Assembly: GCA_013397455.1 (NCBI GenBank)
Contig: VYZB01000096.1
Location: 2,148,521-2,212,520, forward strand
DNA from: Crotophaga sulcirostris
Lineage: Eukaryota > Chordata > Aves > Cuculiformes > Crotophagidae
Length of the DNA: 64,000 nucleotides
Direction: 5' to 3'
Part shown: in pieces, positions 51,701 through 62,672 of the stretch
How the letters are laid out: every line of letters begins with the position of its first letter
Position numbering within the stretch: the stretch's first letter is position 1
The notes under the pieces: generated by a model
Databases searched by the model: none
The model's input: only the letters and a program-made list of their open reading frames with translations
What the model was told of the DNA's origin: nothing
Made by a program: the position numbers and the translations under genes

Positions 51701-54335
51701 AAGAAATATTTGATATTTCTAATGACATGAAATCAGTCCAGTAGACTTGCCCTCTATGAGAACTTGAAGAGTCTGGGATCCTTTCTGTGATAATTTTGGT
51801 GTTTTCTTGGATATGTAAATGGATAGTTGAGGCTGTGTCAAAATAGTAATTTATGGTAGTATGATTCTCCTAGTTAAAAGACGATGACCATCTGAATGAT
51901 TCACTGAGACCTCTTTTATAAGCAGTGGAGGAGACATAAGACATTTTAGATATGATAAAGGTATAATTTATCTCACCTGGAACCAGACCAAATGAACCAC
52001 ACCTTAAAAAGTACTGTTTTCCTTCACTGATTGTAAAAGGAACATAGGCTGATTAATTCAGATGTACATATCTGTACACTAAATATCCAAAGTTTGGGTA
52101 GAAGAATTTGAAGTCAATTATTTTAGTAAAATTTCCCTAAAAAGAGATGAAAGGACATACCGTAAGAGATATTTTTTCCCCCTAAAAGTAGACAAAAATT
52201 GGAAGTTGTATAGTAGGAAAATAACCAATGTATTTTATTTTTACTATAAAATGGGAAATTTTTAAAATGTGAAGTTATCACTGTCAATAATTTTATCACT
52301 CTCAATAACTTAAAATTGGATATCAATAATACCACATATTATTGTATGCATTAATGTATGTAGGTTACCATTTTGGATATCTTTATTTAAAAAAAAGGAT
52401 CTAGAGCTTCATTCTTTAAGTGAAAGTCGGTGTGTGTGTTTCAAATGTGGATGTGCGTATGCCAGACTGTTAGATCCCAACATTGCTGATCATTTGCTCA
52501 TATAAACACTTATAGGATGAAGTTATATATGTACAGCACATCTGTACTGGAAAATACAGTTACTGTAAAGCTAACTTGATTTCTGTCTTTGACTGTATGT
52601 TTATATGCACGTATTCTGGACATGCAAGTAGCAAGTGAAGACTGGACCAGTTTTTGGTAGCCTGGTACATACACATTTGAGGTGGGAATTGTCTACATGG
52701 TCAGTACATCTCAGGGGCCTCAACTCTTCAATAACACATTTTCCTGTTTATAACAAGTTGGTTTTCTATGTAAACACACAAGTGAAAGTTCAGTTTGATA
52801 GGAATGGCATGATGGGTTTCATAAAGTGCAGGTAAAGTGCTATGTTCACTATGCTATGTAGAATAACAAGGACATAATAACTGTACTGCTGCTTTCCTTT
52901 CTGGTGGCTGCTTTTGGATTGTAAGTGGTAGTTGAGATTGTTGATGAGAATTTTAAAGCCATTAAAAATGGCCAGTAATTTGCAGTGGTGGATTCTTAAT
53001 GCCTAGTGTTAGATGTCTGTGTTTAAATTTAGTCATTTCAGTGTAAATACAACATTTCTCAGACAGAGTCGGGAATTAGATTCAGTAAGAATGATCAGTT
53101 TTAAAAGACTATTTTATTTCAGTGCTTTTCTCCTAGAATTAGATACCAAATTATAGGGAGCCAAATTACAACTTTTTAAATCAGAATTTGGATTTGGATG
53201 TAACAGTTGTATTAATGACTCAGAAAATAACTGCTGGGAAAAAATCTGTATAATCTCATGTGCCTTTAGTTTATGCAATTAAAGCTGAAAAGTCATCATT
53301 ACTGCAATTTAGTCAGTTTTCCTCGCTTAAGATCCATTTTAAAACAGGATTTGTAAAACAGGCAAAATGTAGACTGGAACTCTTGTGATTTTCTGAATAT
53401 CTCTAAATGTATATTTGTGCAGTAAAGGCTAGATCTTCGTGAGCTCACTAATCGTTTCACTCAGTTCCTCTAAAGCAATGCCTTTGGAGAAAGAAGTAAG
53501 ACAGCACTGGAAATTCCACGTCCGAAGTACCTTTTGCAAAATGTTACTAGCTTTCAGAAGAATATTTCCTTTTCCATTAGCAGAATAGCCACACTTTTAT
53601 CTGTAATGTAGTCAAAATGTCATGAGAAAGTAGTTTTGGTGAGGATTTCCCATTTTATAATGTTACCTTCTTTTCAAGAATCAAGAAATACAGTTAATAC
53701 GTTTACAACAGGCACATTTATTACTTAGAAAATATCTATGAATTAAAGCTTCAAAGTCCCTTTGACCCCCATGGGGTCCCTTACCACTGTTTTCTTAAGG
53801 AAAATGGATATTTAATCTTTTACAATGTTTCTGCAAAATGTAATGGTCTAAGTTCAAAGTATCTTTTTGAAAATAAAGACTTTGTATTCCACACGTTTCC
53901 TTCTTTAAAATGCAAATGAGGCTTGTATATTTTTCCATAGGGCATACGCATGTCTAGATATTAGGAGAAATCAAGCAACAAAAGATCATATTTCTCAATG
54001 TACATAAAATCTCTCTGAGAAGACTGCATTTTTTTAAAGCATCTATTAGCTTTTGGTAGCTTAGTTTTATGGGACAGTTAAAAACTCTGAAGCAATAATG
54101 CCGTATATTGTCCATAATTTTATGCAGACATAGACACACACAAATGTATCTTACTCACTGTATGTCATTCCATATACTCTCTTGTTGCAGCCTTAACCTT
54201 TTCTTGGAAGTCGGGCTAGGAGAGGTTAGGAATCAAATAGGAAAATCAGAAGTCTTTAAAATTTTACTGTATCTTTGTCTGTCCTTTCTTTCACCTTTCC
54301 TTTACTACACTATCTTGTCTGTCTGATTCTCGCAG
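36793..54335 (+). other. RIMS2: RIMS2 43-kb intron, last part
   Basis: This intron sequence, mostly AT-rich, ends at the acceptor GATTCTCGCAG (54335). It contains an AAC microsatellite at 45545-45568 with degenerate continuation to about 45605. A juxtaposed CAG|GTAAGG at 42421/42422 has only a weak pyrimidine tract. GC-richer unidentified patches lie at about 40030-40420, 41700-42000 and 46850-47110. Open frames in these patches have no recognisable domain. No exon is supported. Confidence 0.7.
45545..45568. repeat. (AAC)8 microsatellite
   Basis: Eight AAC trinucleotides are followed by an imperfect extension of AAC/AGC/AAT-like triplets to about 45605. It is intronic. Confidence 0.9.
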
Positions 54336-54403
54336 GAGACATGGATTACAACTGGTTGGACCATACGTCTTGGCATAGCAGTGAGGCATCCCCAATGTCT
54401 TTG
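54336..54403 (+). CDS. RIMS2: RIMS2 alternative exon A (DMDYNWLDH form)
   Basis: The first two bases complete a Gly codon begun at 11248. The exon then reads DMDYNWLDHTSWHSSEASPM and SL, 22 residues. The same segment is known in mammalian RIM2, and RIM1 has a related version (DLDYYWLDPATWHS). The acceptor is GATTCTCGCAG and the donor TTG|GTGAGA. It enters in phase 1 and leaves in phase 0, exactly like alternative exon B 118 nt downstream. Using both shifts the frame to a stop at 54663-54665. Using neither leads to a stop at 56137-56139. The segment is acidic and aromatic and sits just before the PDZ domain, and its role there is not known to me. Confidence 0.96.
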
Positions 54404-54521
54404 GTGAGACATGTGGAGCCTTACCATTTAGATTTCTTTATCATTTCATATTTCCTTTGTTTTATTTACACCTTTGCATGTTTTCTTTTTTTGTATCTTT
54501 TTTTTTATCCCACACTTTTAG
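54404..54521 (+). other. RIMS2: 118-nt intron between alternative exons A and B
   Basis: It runs from GTGAGA to CACACTTTTAG and includes a long T-rich tract at about 54475-54520 that serves exon B. Because the intron is so short, the branch point and polypyrimidine tract of exon B lie close to the donor of exon A. This could hinder splicing of A to B sterically. Confidence 0.9.
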
Positions 54522-54730
54522 GGGACTGTCAAAGGGGAAAAAGAAAAACTAGTGAGCAGGCAGTTTTGTCGGATTCTAACACCTTATCCGAGAGGCAAAA
54601 GAAAATGGTGTGCTTTGGTGGCCACTCTTTGGAAGAGGACTTGGAATGGTCTGAGCCCCAGATAAAAGACTCTGGGGTAGATACGTGTAGTAGCACAACT
54701 CTAAACGAGGAACATAGCCATAGCGAGAAG
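54522..54730 (+). CDS. RIMS2: RIMS2 alternative exon B (GKRKTSEQ form)
   Basis: Two bases complete a Gly codon after 11248, and 69 residues follow, starting DCQRGKRKTSEQAVLSDSN and including GGHSLEEDLEWSEPQIKD and SGVDTCSSTTLNEEHSHSEK. Mammalian RIM2 has the same alternative segment with a few substitutions. The exon is hydrophilic, with a basic start (GKRK) and an acidic centre, and no fold is evident. The acceptor is CACACTTTTAG and the donor AAG|GTACTG. Entry is phase 1 and exit phase 0, so it substitutes for exon A and cannot be added to it. The longer frame seen through 54275-54805 merely reads across exon A, the short intron and exon B in different phases. Confidence 0.96.
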
Positions 54731-56074
54731 GTACTGAGATTACGGAGCCTGCATTTTAACCTGCTCATTTGGTCTTTGTTTGCTCTCTGTCACTCATTAA
54801 AATAGTGCATAAAATAAAAGACAGGGTGTTTCTAGAGACAATGTAGCATTTCTAAAGGTGCAGAAAAGAAAAACAAACGAAAAGACTCTGCATGCTTGCA
54901 GCTTTTACTGTTTGGCAGCCTAAGAAAAAACCTGAGAGGCATAAAGGAATGTTGTTCTTCGGTTGCATAATGTAATATCCTTGTATTACCTTCAAGTATA
55001 AAGTAATTAACAATAAGGATTCTACTGATTGGCTTATTTGATTTACTATGTTCAAACTCCTGGGGCTGAAATTAAATTAATAGATTAAACCCCAGGTGAA
55101 AAAGGGAGAAAATTGGGTCTCTCTGCACAGAAAAGTTGTTTTTCTTTTTTCCCTTTCACTGTCATGGTTGTTCTTTTGTTTTGTTGCCATGCCATTTTTG
55201 TGCAGTATTGTGCAGAATTAAAGGCTTTGCCATCTGCTTTGGTATTTTTTATTTTTGCTTTCTGTTTGGTGGAGATTATGATAAATCTTTTTAGAGTTAT
55301 TAGTTGTAATGGGAGCAGATTTGTCCGTGCCTGCTAATTTTGCATGAAATAGAGCATGAAATGGTATTTATCTGTAAAAAAGTGATATGATTACACAAAA
55401 TAAAATATTAAAATTTTATTAATTATGCCAATATACAAGTATTACTGTGCCTATATATAGTAATGGAATAATAACGTTCACTGTAGCTATGCTTAATACG
55501 TGAAGCAATTAGAAAAAAGAAAGCAAGCAACAGTACATTCAAATAGAATAATGACTGTACTTATTTGTATTCTATAATTTTTAATGTACTACTTCTGAGA
55601 GAAAGTAAAACACTGTAAAAGTTCATCTCTTAGAGAAAACTGACATGTCTGGAATAGCAGAAAAAGAAAACATATCTTACATCAAATTTCTATTTTGCGT
55701 TAAACCTTTTTATTAGTATAACTTTTATACTAGACCTCTACATTTGTTTTTGTCAGTTCTCAGGTGTCATTGAGTGTAGATAACTACATATAATTGTCTA
55801 CATCTGTCTAATCTAGACTCAAAGATTGTTATAGATATTTACAAATTGGATTTAGTAAAACAGATAATGTTATTAAATATTAAAATACATTCTGTGGACT
55901 GTATGTCCAAATAAATCTTTTCCAGCACAGTTTTCTGTCATTCTATTATTAAATATTAGTGTAATCATAATACTTTCATGACATTTTAAAAATTTATCAG
56001 AAAATGAAAAGTATTACTGAAATATTTTCTGTTAAATCCTATTCACTGTATTTTCCATCAACACCATATGATAG
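54731..56074 (+). other. RIMS2: RIMS2 intron (1,344 nt)
   Basis: This phase-0 AT-rich intron ends at CCATATGATAG (56074). No repeats, further exons or other elements are visible. The open frame at 55113-55337 is T-rich chance sequence. Confidence 0.85.
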
Positions 56075-56194
56075 CATCCTGTAACTTGGCAACCATCCAA
56101 AGATGGAGACCGTCTCATTGGTCGAATTTTGTTAAATAAACGACTAAAAGATGGAAGTGTGCCTAGAGACTCAGGAGCAATGCTTGGACTAAAG
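56075..56194 (+). CDS. RIMS2: RIMS2 exon: PDZ domain, N-terminal part
   Basis: Forty codons read HPVTWQPSKDGDRLIGRILL, then NKRLKDGSVPRDSGAMLGLK. This is the start of the RIM2 PDZ domain, which in RIM proteins binds the C-termini of ELKS/CAST and of N- and P/Q-type calcium channels to place them at release sites. MLGLK begins the carboxylate-binding loop (the GLGF-type motif), which is completed by VVGG in the next exon. LKDGSVPRDSG separates RIM2 from RIM1. The donor is AAG|GTTGGT, which departs from consensus at +3 and +4. A second donor, GTAATG, lies 4 nt further on and gives the same protein when combined with a shifted acceptor. Entry and exit are phase 0. Confidence 0.96.
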
Positions 56195-57839
56195 GTTGGT
56201 AATGAATTATTGTGGAACTAACAGCTTTCTCAGTTAAACTAGCTACCTTTAAAATGAAAGCATTCTCATGTTATGTAGTGTATGTATACTGATATTTATA
56301 ATGTCTTAGCTCTCTCAGTGTTACAATATAGAAACATTTTATATTCAGTTATAAAGAGTAATTTTGCAAATGACTGGATGTGTTTTCACAAGTTTACTGA
56401 GAATGTCTGCTTTGCAAGGTACTAATTGCATCCTTGCTGGGCAAGCCAAACCCTGTCTGCTTTATTCGGTATTGAGCACTGCACTGTGTAACTTCTGTTC
56501 CCCAAAAGAGGAGAGAAATCTGTAAAATAAATTATCTCTTTTGAAGGTCTGGGGGCGTATGGAAGTTAATGACGTTTCAATCCAGAGCTGCCACTTTTTC
56601 TGGACTTTTTCACCTCTGATTGTTTGATTTGCTACATTTTAAATACACAAGACAGAAAATTAGTATATTATTGCGAAGTAATACGTTTGCACGTCATTTT
56701 GTGATGCAGTACTCTTTAACACATTGTGAAGCTATTGCCAGCTCGTATCTTGATCTCATTTTTGTGTGCTATTATTTGCAGTTCAAACAAAACTAGTATA
56801 ACGAGAATGAATTATACACAGTAAAAAAACCAAGCAAGTATTTATTTTGAATCAACATCTTTGTTCTGAGAAATCATTATGAAGCTTGATTAAGTCTCCA
56901 TTCCATATAGAGCATGGCACTAACTTTTTTTTTGAGTACACAGACTAGGTTATAGTCATACACTGTAGATATGGATGAAATCAGTGTAGCTATAATGTAC
57001 CAGCACGCTTTGGAAATTTTTGATTTTTTTATTTAATTGACAAATGATTGTATTTTGATTCAGTGGAGAAGCCAGTTGAGCATCACTTTAGGTATGTGTG
57101 TTATTGTCTTAATGTCAGAAAATGCAAGAGAAGAGACTAACAGTGCCACTGAGTGATTTTTCAGTAGTGACTCCTGACCTGAACTTTCAAGTATTTACAT
57201 ATTTGAGGGTAACCTAAACTGGATATAGAATTACAAGTTTTAAATCCCAATACGAAGAATGTTAAGAAACCTTAAGAATTTGAAGATTGTGCAGTTATAA
57301 CCTACTCTGATATTTGAATCTCCTGATTCTAAAATAAATATTAAGGTCAAACCTGTTGGAATTTTCCTGTAGAGAAATCTTCAGTATGACAAGTATTTTC
57401 ATTTGAGTTGCCCAACCAAAGTGGATTTGATTAATTGGTAGAGATGTTTGATGCTTTGTGTGAACATCATGAGTTCTTTTACATTACCATGTCTGTTTTC
57501 AGTTAAAAAATATGAAAGCAAGCAGTCTAATGACCAACACCTTACTTTTTTTGAGTGGTTATTTAGAATAAAGTGAAATGCTGTATATATATATATTTGC
57601 TAAAGCTTAAAAACCTTAGCATTCTGTATTTGCATTATGTTTAAATTACAGAAATAACCAGAATAGCTACAAACATAGTCTGTCATAGCCAAAATTCTGT
57701 GGTGTTTTTTTCAAGTGTATCTGTCTTACCTGGGCTACCTGAAAGTGAAGGAGATAATTGAATTCTTCTTTCTGTTGCCAGAACATTTAGGTAATTTAAA
57801 TAATTTTCATTTTGTGGAAATACTTCCTCTTTGAAACAG
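56195..57839 (+). other. RIMS2: RIMS2 intron (1,645 nt)
   Basis: This phase-0 intron is AT-rich and contains a short TA tract at 57583-57596. It ends with TACTTCCTCTTTGAAACAG. No other elements are visible. Confidence 0.85.
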
Positions 57840-57939
57840 GTAGTAGGAGGAAAGATGACTGAATCAGGTCGACTCTGTGCATTTATCACCAAAGTTAAAA
57901 AAGGAAGCTTAGCTGATACTGTGGGACATCTTAGACCAG
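57840..57939 (+). CDS. RIMS2: RIMS2 exon: PDZ domain, central part
   Basis: It reads VVGGKMTESGRLCAFITKVK then KGSLADTVGHLRP, plus the first base of a Gly codon. It completes the carboxylate-binding loop (LGLK|VVGG) and encodes the strand, helix and strand that follow in the PDZ fold. ESGRLCAFITKV and ADTVGHLRP are the RIM2 forms, where RIM1 has DLGRLGAFITKV and ADVVGHLRA. The length is 100 nt, entry phase 0, exit phase 1, and the donor CAG|GTGCGT. The start could equally be 57844 if the shifted splice register is used. Confidence 0.96.
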
Positions 57940-58706
57940 GTGCGTATCTATTATACATCTATACTGCTGAGTTGCTTTTCTATAGTTGATAATAAGTGAG
58001 TGAGTTTAATTAAATGTGAAATTATGTCAAATGGGTGTGATGAACTGCTGTAGAATTCAACCTGACATTCAGTTACAAGACTATTGGCGTTACTGCTTTT
58101 GTGAAATATATAAATTCTCTTGTTGTTCAAAATCATACTTTAACATTTTTATTTACGTTTATACTCAAAATAATACTCCAGTGGTGTTCTGCCCAGTTGT
58201 TTTGTGGTGTATATTTCATCTAGAACAAACCAAACTATTACAAATGCACCATTAGAACCAGCACAGCTAAGAAACTGCTTCTATTGCCACACACAAACCA
58301 TGGATTGCTAGACTGGAGAATGTGCAAGAAATATAAACTATTAATATGAGAATTGTATGTAGCTTAAATACTAAACTTGTAGAGGTAAATGGATCTTCAA
58401 AACAGTAAATTGATGAGATATGCTGTTTTAAAGATCTGCGTTTTCTAAAGAGCATGTTGGGTTTTCTTGTAAACCACAATTGCCAAAGGAGTTAAGAGCT
58501 GTATCTAATTCATTAGGGGTCCTAGTGATTATATGGTTTTACTGAACTTCATATATTTGAAGCTGAGCTGCAGAAAGCCTTTTCCTGTATGAAGTACTCC
58601 AAACTTGTTTCACAGTTCAGTAAACTGACAGTAAAATGGCTTAAATTGTCATTGTAAGTACAGTTCACAGCAGATGTCCTGAGCAGTGTTATTATGGAAA
58701 TTATAG
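57940..58706 (+). other. RIMS2: RIMS2 intron (767 nt)
   Basis: This phase-1 AT-rich intron ends at ATGGAAATTATAG, an acceptor with a poor pyrimidine tract. No repeats or other features are visible. Confidence 0.85.
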
Positions 58707-58830
58707 GTGATGAAGTATTAGAATGGAATGGAAGGCTACTACAAGGAGCCACCTTTGAGGAGGTGTATAACATCATTTTAGAATCCAAACCTGAGCCACA
58801 AGTGGAGCTTGTCGTTTCAAGACCAATAGG
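58707..58830 (+). CDS. RIMS2: RIMS2 exon: PDZ domain, C-terminal part
   Basis: It reads DEVLEWNGRLLQGATFEEVY then NIILESKPEPQVELVVSRPI, with two bases completing Gly at the start and two opening Gly at the end. GDEVLEWNG is the conserved PDZ turn before the second helix. That helix (ATFEEVYNIILES) borders the peptide-binding groove, and the exon ends with the last strand. RLLQGATFEEV is specific to RIM2, where RIM1 has KPLPGATNEEV. The length is 124 nt, entry phase 1, exit phase 2, and the donor AGG|GTAAGT is strong. Confidence 0.96.
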
Positions 58831-59377
58831 GTAAGTAATTCTTTAAATTTTTGTATTAAATATGATAAAAGCGTTGCTAAGTTTAACTTTTAGGGGAAAG
58901 CATATCAAAGACATTCATAAAAGTTGTTAATAGTAAAACTGTATGCAAAATTGTGTAAACCAAAAGCATAACTAGAATGACAGGTCATGTCTGTAAGTAG
59001 AAAGAGCTGGTGTGAAACTCTGCATTATCTGAGAGAGTCCCAGGCCTTATTTGTTAGCATGGTCAAAAATAGGTCCCTTTCTGTGGTTGTTTGGTTGGTT
59101 ATCCATCCTATATTGGCCTTTAAACTGTGCTTATGCAACTGTTGCATAACAATAGGGCATTTCTAGTTGTTCTTTTATATTAGACTGCAAATGCTTCCCC
59201 TTCTTCATCTGTTCTTTTTCTTCCAAGTTCCTACAGCCTACAGTAACATCCATCCTTTTTTTACTTCTCCATTGAGAGTTCCATAGATTATCACACCAGG
59301 GTTATGAAGAGTGGGATGGTTATCACTTAACTCAAAGATGCTTACAGCTGTTAAGAATTTTCTCTTTCCCCCAACAG

Positions 59378-59419
59378 AATTTATGCTCATGCATATGACA
59401 TAACTGGACAGGTTATTAG
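59378..59419 (+). other. RIMS2: Candidate 42-nt cassette exon (PDZ-C2A linker)
   Basis: A strong acceptor (TTTTCTCTTTCCCCCAACAG) ends at 59377, and a moderate donor (TTAG|GTAATC) starts at 59420. The enclosed 42 nt are a multiple of three. In phase 2 they are open and would insert IYAHAYDITGQVIR between RPIG and DIPRIP. This segment is not one I recognise from other RIM proteins, so it may be a chance pairing of signals. Confidence 0.2.
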
Positions 59420-59444
59420 GTAATCTCATCTTTTTCCATGTGAA

Positions 59445-59505
59445 GTTGGGCCAGATGATCTTTCAAGAACCTTTCCAGCCTGGGCTGTTCTATGATTCTA
59501 TAATT
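59445..59505 (+). mobile_element. CR1 LINE 3' tail (plus strand)
   Basis: GGGCCAGATGATCTTTCAAG, then CCTTTCCAGCCTGG and TTCTATGATTCTATAATT form a recognisable but decayed CR1 3' terminus of about 60 bp. It is opposite in orientation to the minus-strand copies at 19873 and 26906, across the alternative and PDZ exons. Confidence 0.8.
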
Positions 59506-60911
59506 ATAATTAATAAATATTTTTATCCTGTTATTTTATATGACATGCAAAATTCATATAAAATACCTTCATACTGGAAGCCATGGGTAACACAACAACT
59601 GAAAATTAAGAAGTACTACAAAAAAGTCTTGAACTATATATGAGGATGGAATTTCAGTAAGGATAATTTGTTATGGGTTCTGCTATAATAGGTACTTAAT
59701 GTGTTTGATACATCATGAACTTAATGTGTAAGAACTTGATTTGGTTTGAAAATTTTAAACAAACTTGATAATAACAAAAACTGCTTTATCTTGTCAGTAA
59801 GAGGAGGGGCTATCTCCTGCATACATACTGAAATGCAGCCCCTTTACCATTTGTCTTACCCTTAAAAACCCCTGCATAACTTGAGAGTTGTAGGTGTAAT
59901 AGTAATGCTAAAGGACAGACTACGTTGCTAGAATACTGTCTCAGAAATGGTGGTTTCGAATTCATTTGATACAGATGTAAGATCTTTAATAGATTCTCTC
60001 AAACTGAAGTTTATGGCAAAAGTTTCAAGGAACTGCTCACATCTTTGACGTTTTTTCTTTCTGCATTCTGTTCATTGTGTGAAACCTCCCGTATTTTCTT
60101 GTGCTTTTATATTTACTGTCTGCTCTTTACCTTCTTTATCATAATGTCTTCTGTTATGTTACCCTGTGCTCCACTTGCTGTCATTAGAGCAGCTCACCTA
60201 TAATTTCTTAAAGATAATGATGTGAGCTCTCAATGACTTCTTCAGCCTTAACTGCTTGCCACATAGTCTGAAGAACTGAGCCAGATCAGGGCTAAAAGAG
60301 TTGCTCTGTGTACTTGATTCTCAGTATCTTTTTCCAGTAGATGTAAAAGAGTTTTCACCTCCAAAACTCCAGTTACTAATCTAAATGAGTTTATAACTGA
60401 AGTTTCAGTGACGATTACTTTCTGCAAGTTGATAAGATTTTAGATTCAGGTTAGATGTATATAACTCTTTGGATTTTTATATTAACAATATAACTTAAGA
60501 AATGCTTTTCATGAGATTTGAGCTGATGAAGTGGAAATACTGTATTCTCAGTTTAGGAGATTTATGGTCATAATCAAATGGACTATAGAAAATTAATATC
60601 TTATGCTTGCCCAAGGAAACATAACATCATAGGTCTGTGTAGAAACATAACACTATAGTCCCTGTCTGCCCAGGACTAAAGTTTCCATGTATTTAAAATC
60701 ATTAAAAGGTCAGATTTACCAGATGTCTGAAGTGATAATTATTTTGATTAGAATATTTGATGCTCACTTGAAGGATTTCACTTTTGTGTTGAGATATATT
60801 CTACTACTTATAAAGAGAATCTTGGTGGTCTAATGGCAGTGCACAAACTTGTGCGAGAAATCTTCAGACAATTACTAACAATTAACTTAGTTGAGAAGGA
60901 GAACCTGTTCT

Positions 60912-60955
60912 AATCCTGGTATTCTAAATACAAAATCCTGGTATTCTAAATACAA
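60912..60955. repeat. Perfect tandem duplication, 22 bp x 2
   Basis: The 22-bp unit beginning AATCCTGGTATTCTAAATAC is repeated head to tail without mismatch (60912-60933 and 60934-60955). The identity suggests a recent slippage event. Confidence 0.97.
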
Positions 60956-62031
60956 AACCAAATTCCAGTAGACATGTTTGTTAGCTCTTTATTTTGTTAT
61001 GGGATGACTGCCATGAGAATTGAAGATGGCAAGATGAGCTGATAAAGAAAGATATAATGAAAAGCTCCTTTAAAAAAATCATATAATTTTGGCATGCAAT
61101 TTATCCCTTTTCCTATCTTAATATAAAAATTGATGACCAATTTGCTATTCTGTGTGAGCTGGCTTAATCTTATATGCAACCACTTACCTATTTTCTGCTC
61201 TGTAATTTTCAGATATCATTACTTTAAAATGCATATTATTTTCATAGTCACTACAGTTTTGAATTTGGAAGGAATGATGCACTGTGTTTTATTAATTGTT
61301 CTATACATTCTGCTGGTAATGGAACATATCGTAAAACACAAAGAAATGCCTAAAAGTACTTCTGCTTCTCCTGCATCTGTTTATCTCAGTGAGAGTTCCT
61401 TGTAAGAAATACCATTCACACTGCTGTGAAATACTGGGATCTGTAAGCTTTAGAAATATAAGTGATTGTGTTCAAAGTTTCTGACTTCATTGTTTTAGCT
61501 AGCTACAGAAATATATTAAAACTATTCACAATGATACATATTTTCAAGGCATTGCTCTCAACTCATATGATAGAAATACTTTTTTTTAAATTACAGGTTA
61601 GGTTCAGGAGTATAATTCTGAGTAAAGGAATAGGCAAGTATTGGGTCCCTTTATAAATTCTACAGGTATTAAATATGCAAACTTAAATATTTACTTCCTC
61701 AATAGCCCTTGTAAGTTTCTGGCAATTTCTGCTTACTAACAACAGAGACAGTGATTATTTCCTGTCTACAGTGAGCAGTTACACTAGTTGCATGCCTTCT
61801 GACTAATTTGAATTATTGGGTACTGTTCATCAATTCAGTTGGAAAGATTACTCAGTCTGGTTAGCAAAGCTATCTTTCTGATGAGTCTTGAAAAGTGTTT
61901 GGGAGCTATATACCAAAAAGGAACTAGATAAGTTTTAGTTGTATATAGAAGACTCTTTTTTCATTGTATGAGATAGTAGATATCACTGAAAGCATTTTTA
62001 ACTTTTCTGTACTTTTTACATATTTTTTGGT

Positions 62032-62672
62032 GGAGTGACCTTGGCTGACCAACAGTTGTCCACCCAGTTGCTCTCTCCCACTCCCTCCTCAGCAGGACAG
62101 AGGAAGAAAATAATACAGGAAAGCTCATGCGTCAAGATAAGGACAGGGAGATCACTTAGAAATTGCTGTCATGGGCAAAACAGACTCAACTTGGAGAAGA
62201 TTACTTTAATTGATTAGGAATTAGTAACAGAATAAGATAATAAGAAGTAAAAACAAAACTAAAACCACTTCCCTCTTACCCTCCTTCTTCCTAGGCCCAA
62301 CTTCACTCCTTTATTTCCCGGCTTTCCTACCTCCGCCCTGCAGAGCGGTGCAGGGGAATGGGGAATGGGAGCTGTGGTCAGCCCTCTTCCTTCTCCTTCT
62401 TCTCTGACCTTGGTGTCTGCAGGAATGTTTCTCCCATGGTTTTTTTCCTCTTTTCTCTCTCACACCACCTTGGCTGATGGGCTCAGCTGTGCCCTGCGGG
62501 GTGAGGCTCTTGGAGCTGACTGGAAGTGACTGGGACTGACTGTGTCCGGCACAGGGCAGCGCTGGCCTCTCCTCACAGAGGCCGCCGAACTGTCCCCACT
62601 GCCAGCAGCTGGGCACCGACACCCAGGGCAGCCCTGAAGAAACCAACTGCACTGAAACACCCATCATGATTT
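62032..62672 (-). mobile_element. Avian ERV LTR-like block (minus strand)
   Basis: The block is clearly GC-richer than its surroundings. It contains, in order, GACCTTGGCTGACCAACAG, CACTCCCTCCTCAGCAGGAC, AGATAAGGACAGGGAGATCA, GGGCAAAACAGACTCAACTT, CTGACCTTGGTGTCTGCAGG and CTTGGCTGATGGGCTCAGCT. I recognise this order as the reverse complement of a common avian endogenous-retrovirus LTR (ERVL-like). No gag, pol or env sequence is visible, so it is probably a solo LTR or LTR plus a little leader. The minus-strand open frame at 62311-62667 within it is incidental. Boundaries are approximate. Confidence 0.7.

Noticed and set aside
54275..54805. Plus-strand open frame of 176 codons
   Set aside because: It reads across exon A, the short intron and exon B without splicing. 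Only the GKRKTSEQ part is the true frame of exon B.
62311..62667. Minus-strand open frame of 118 codons
   Set aside because: It falls entirely inside the ERV LTR-like block and has no retroviral protein motif. It reflects GC-rich LTR composition.
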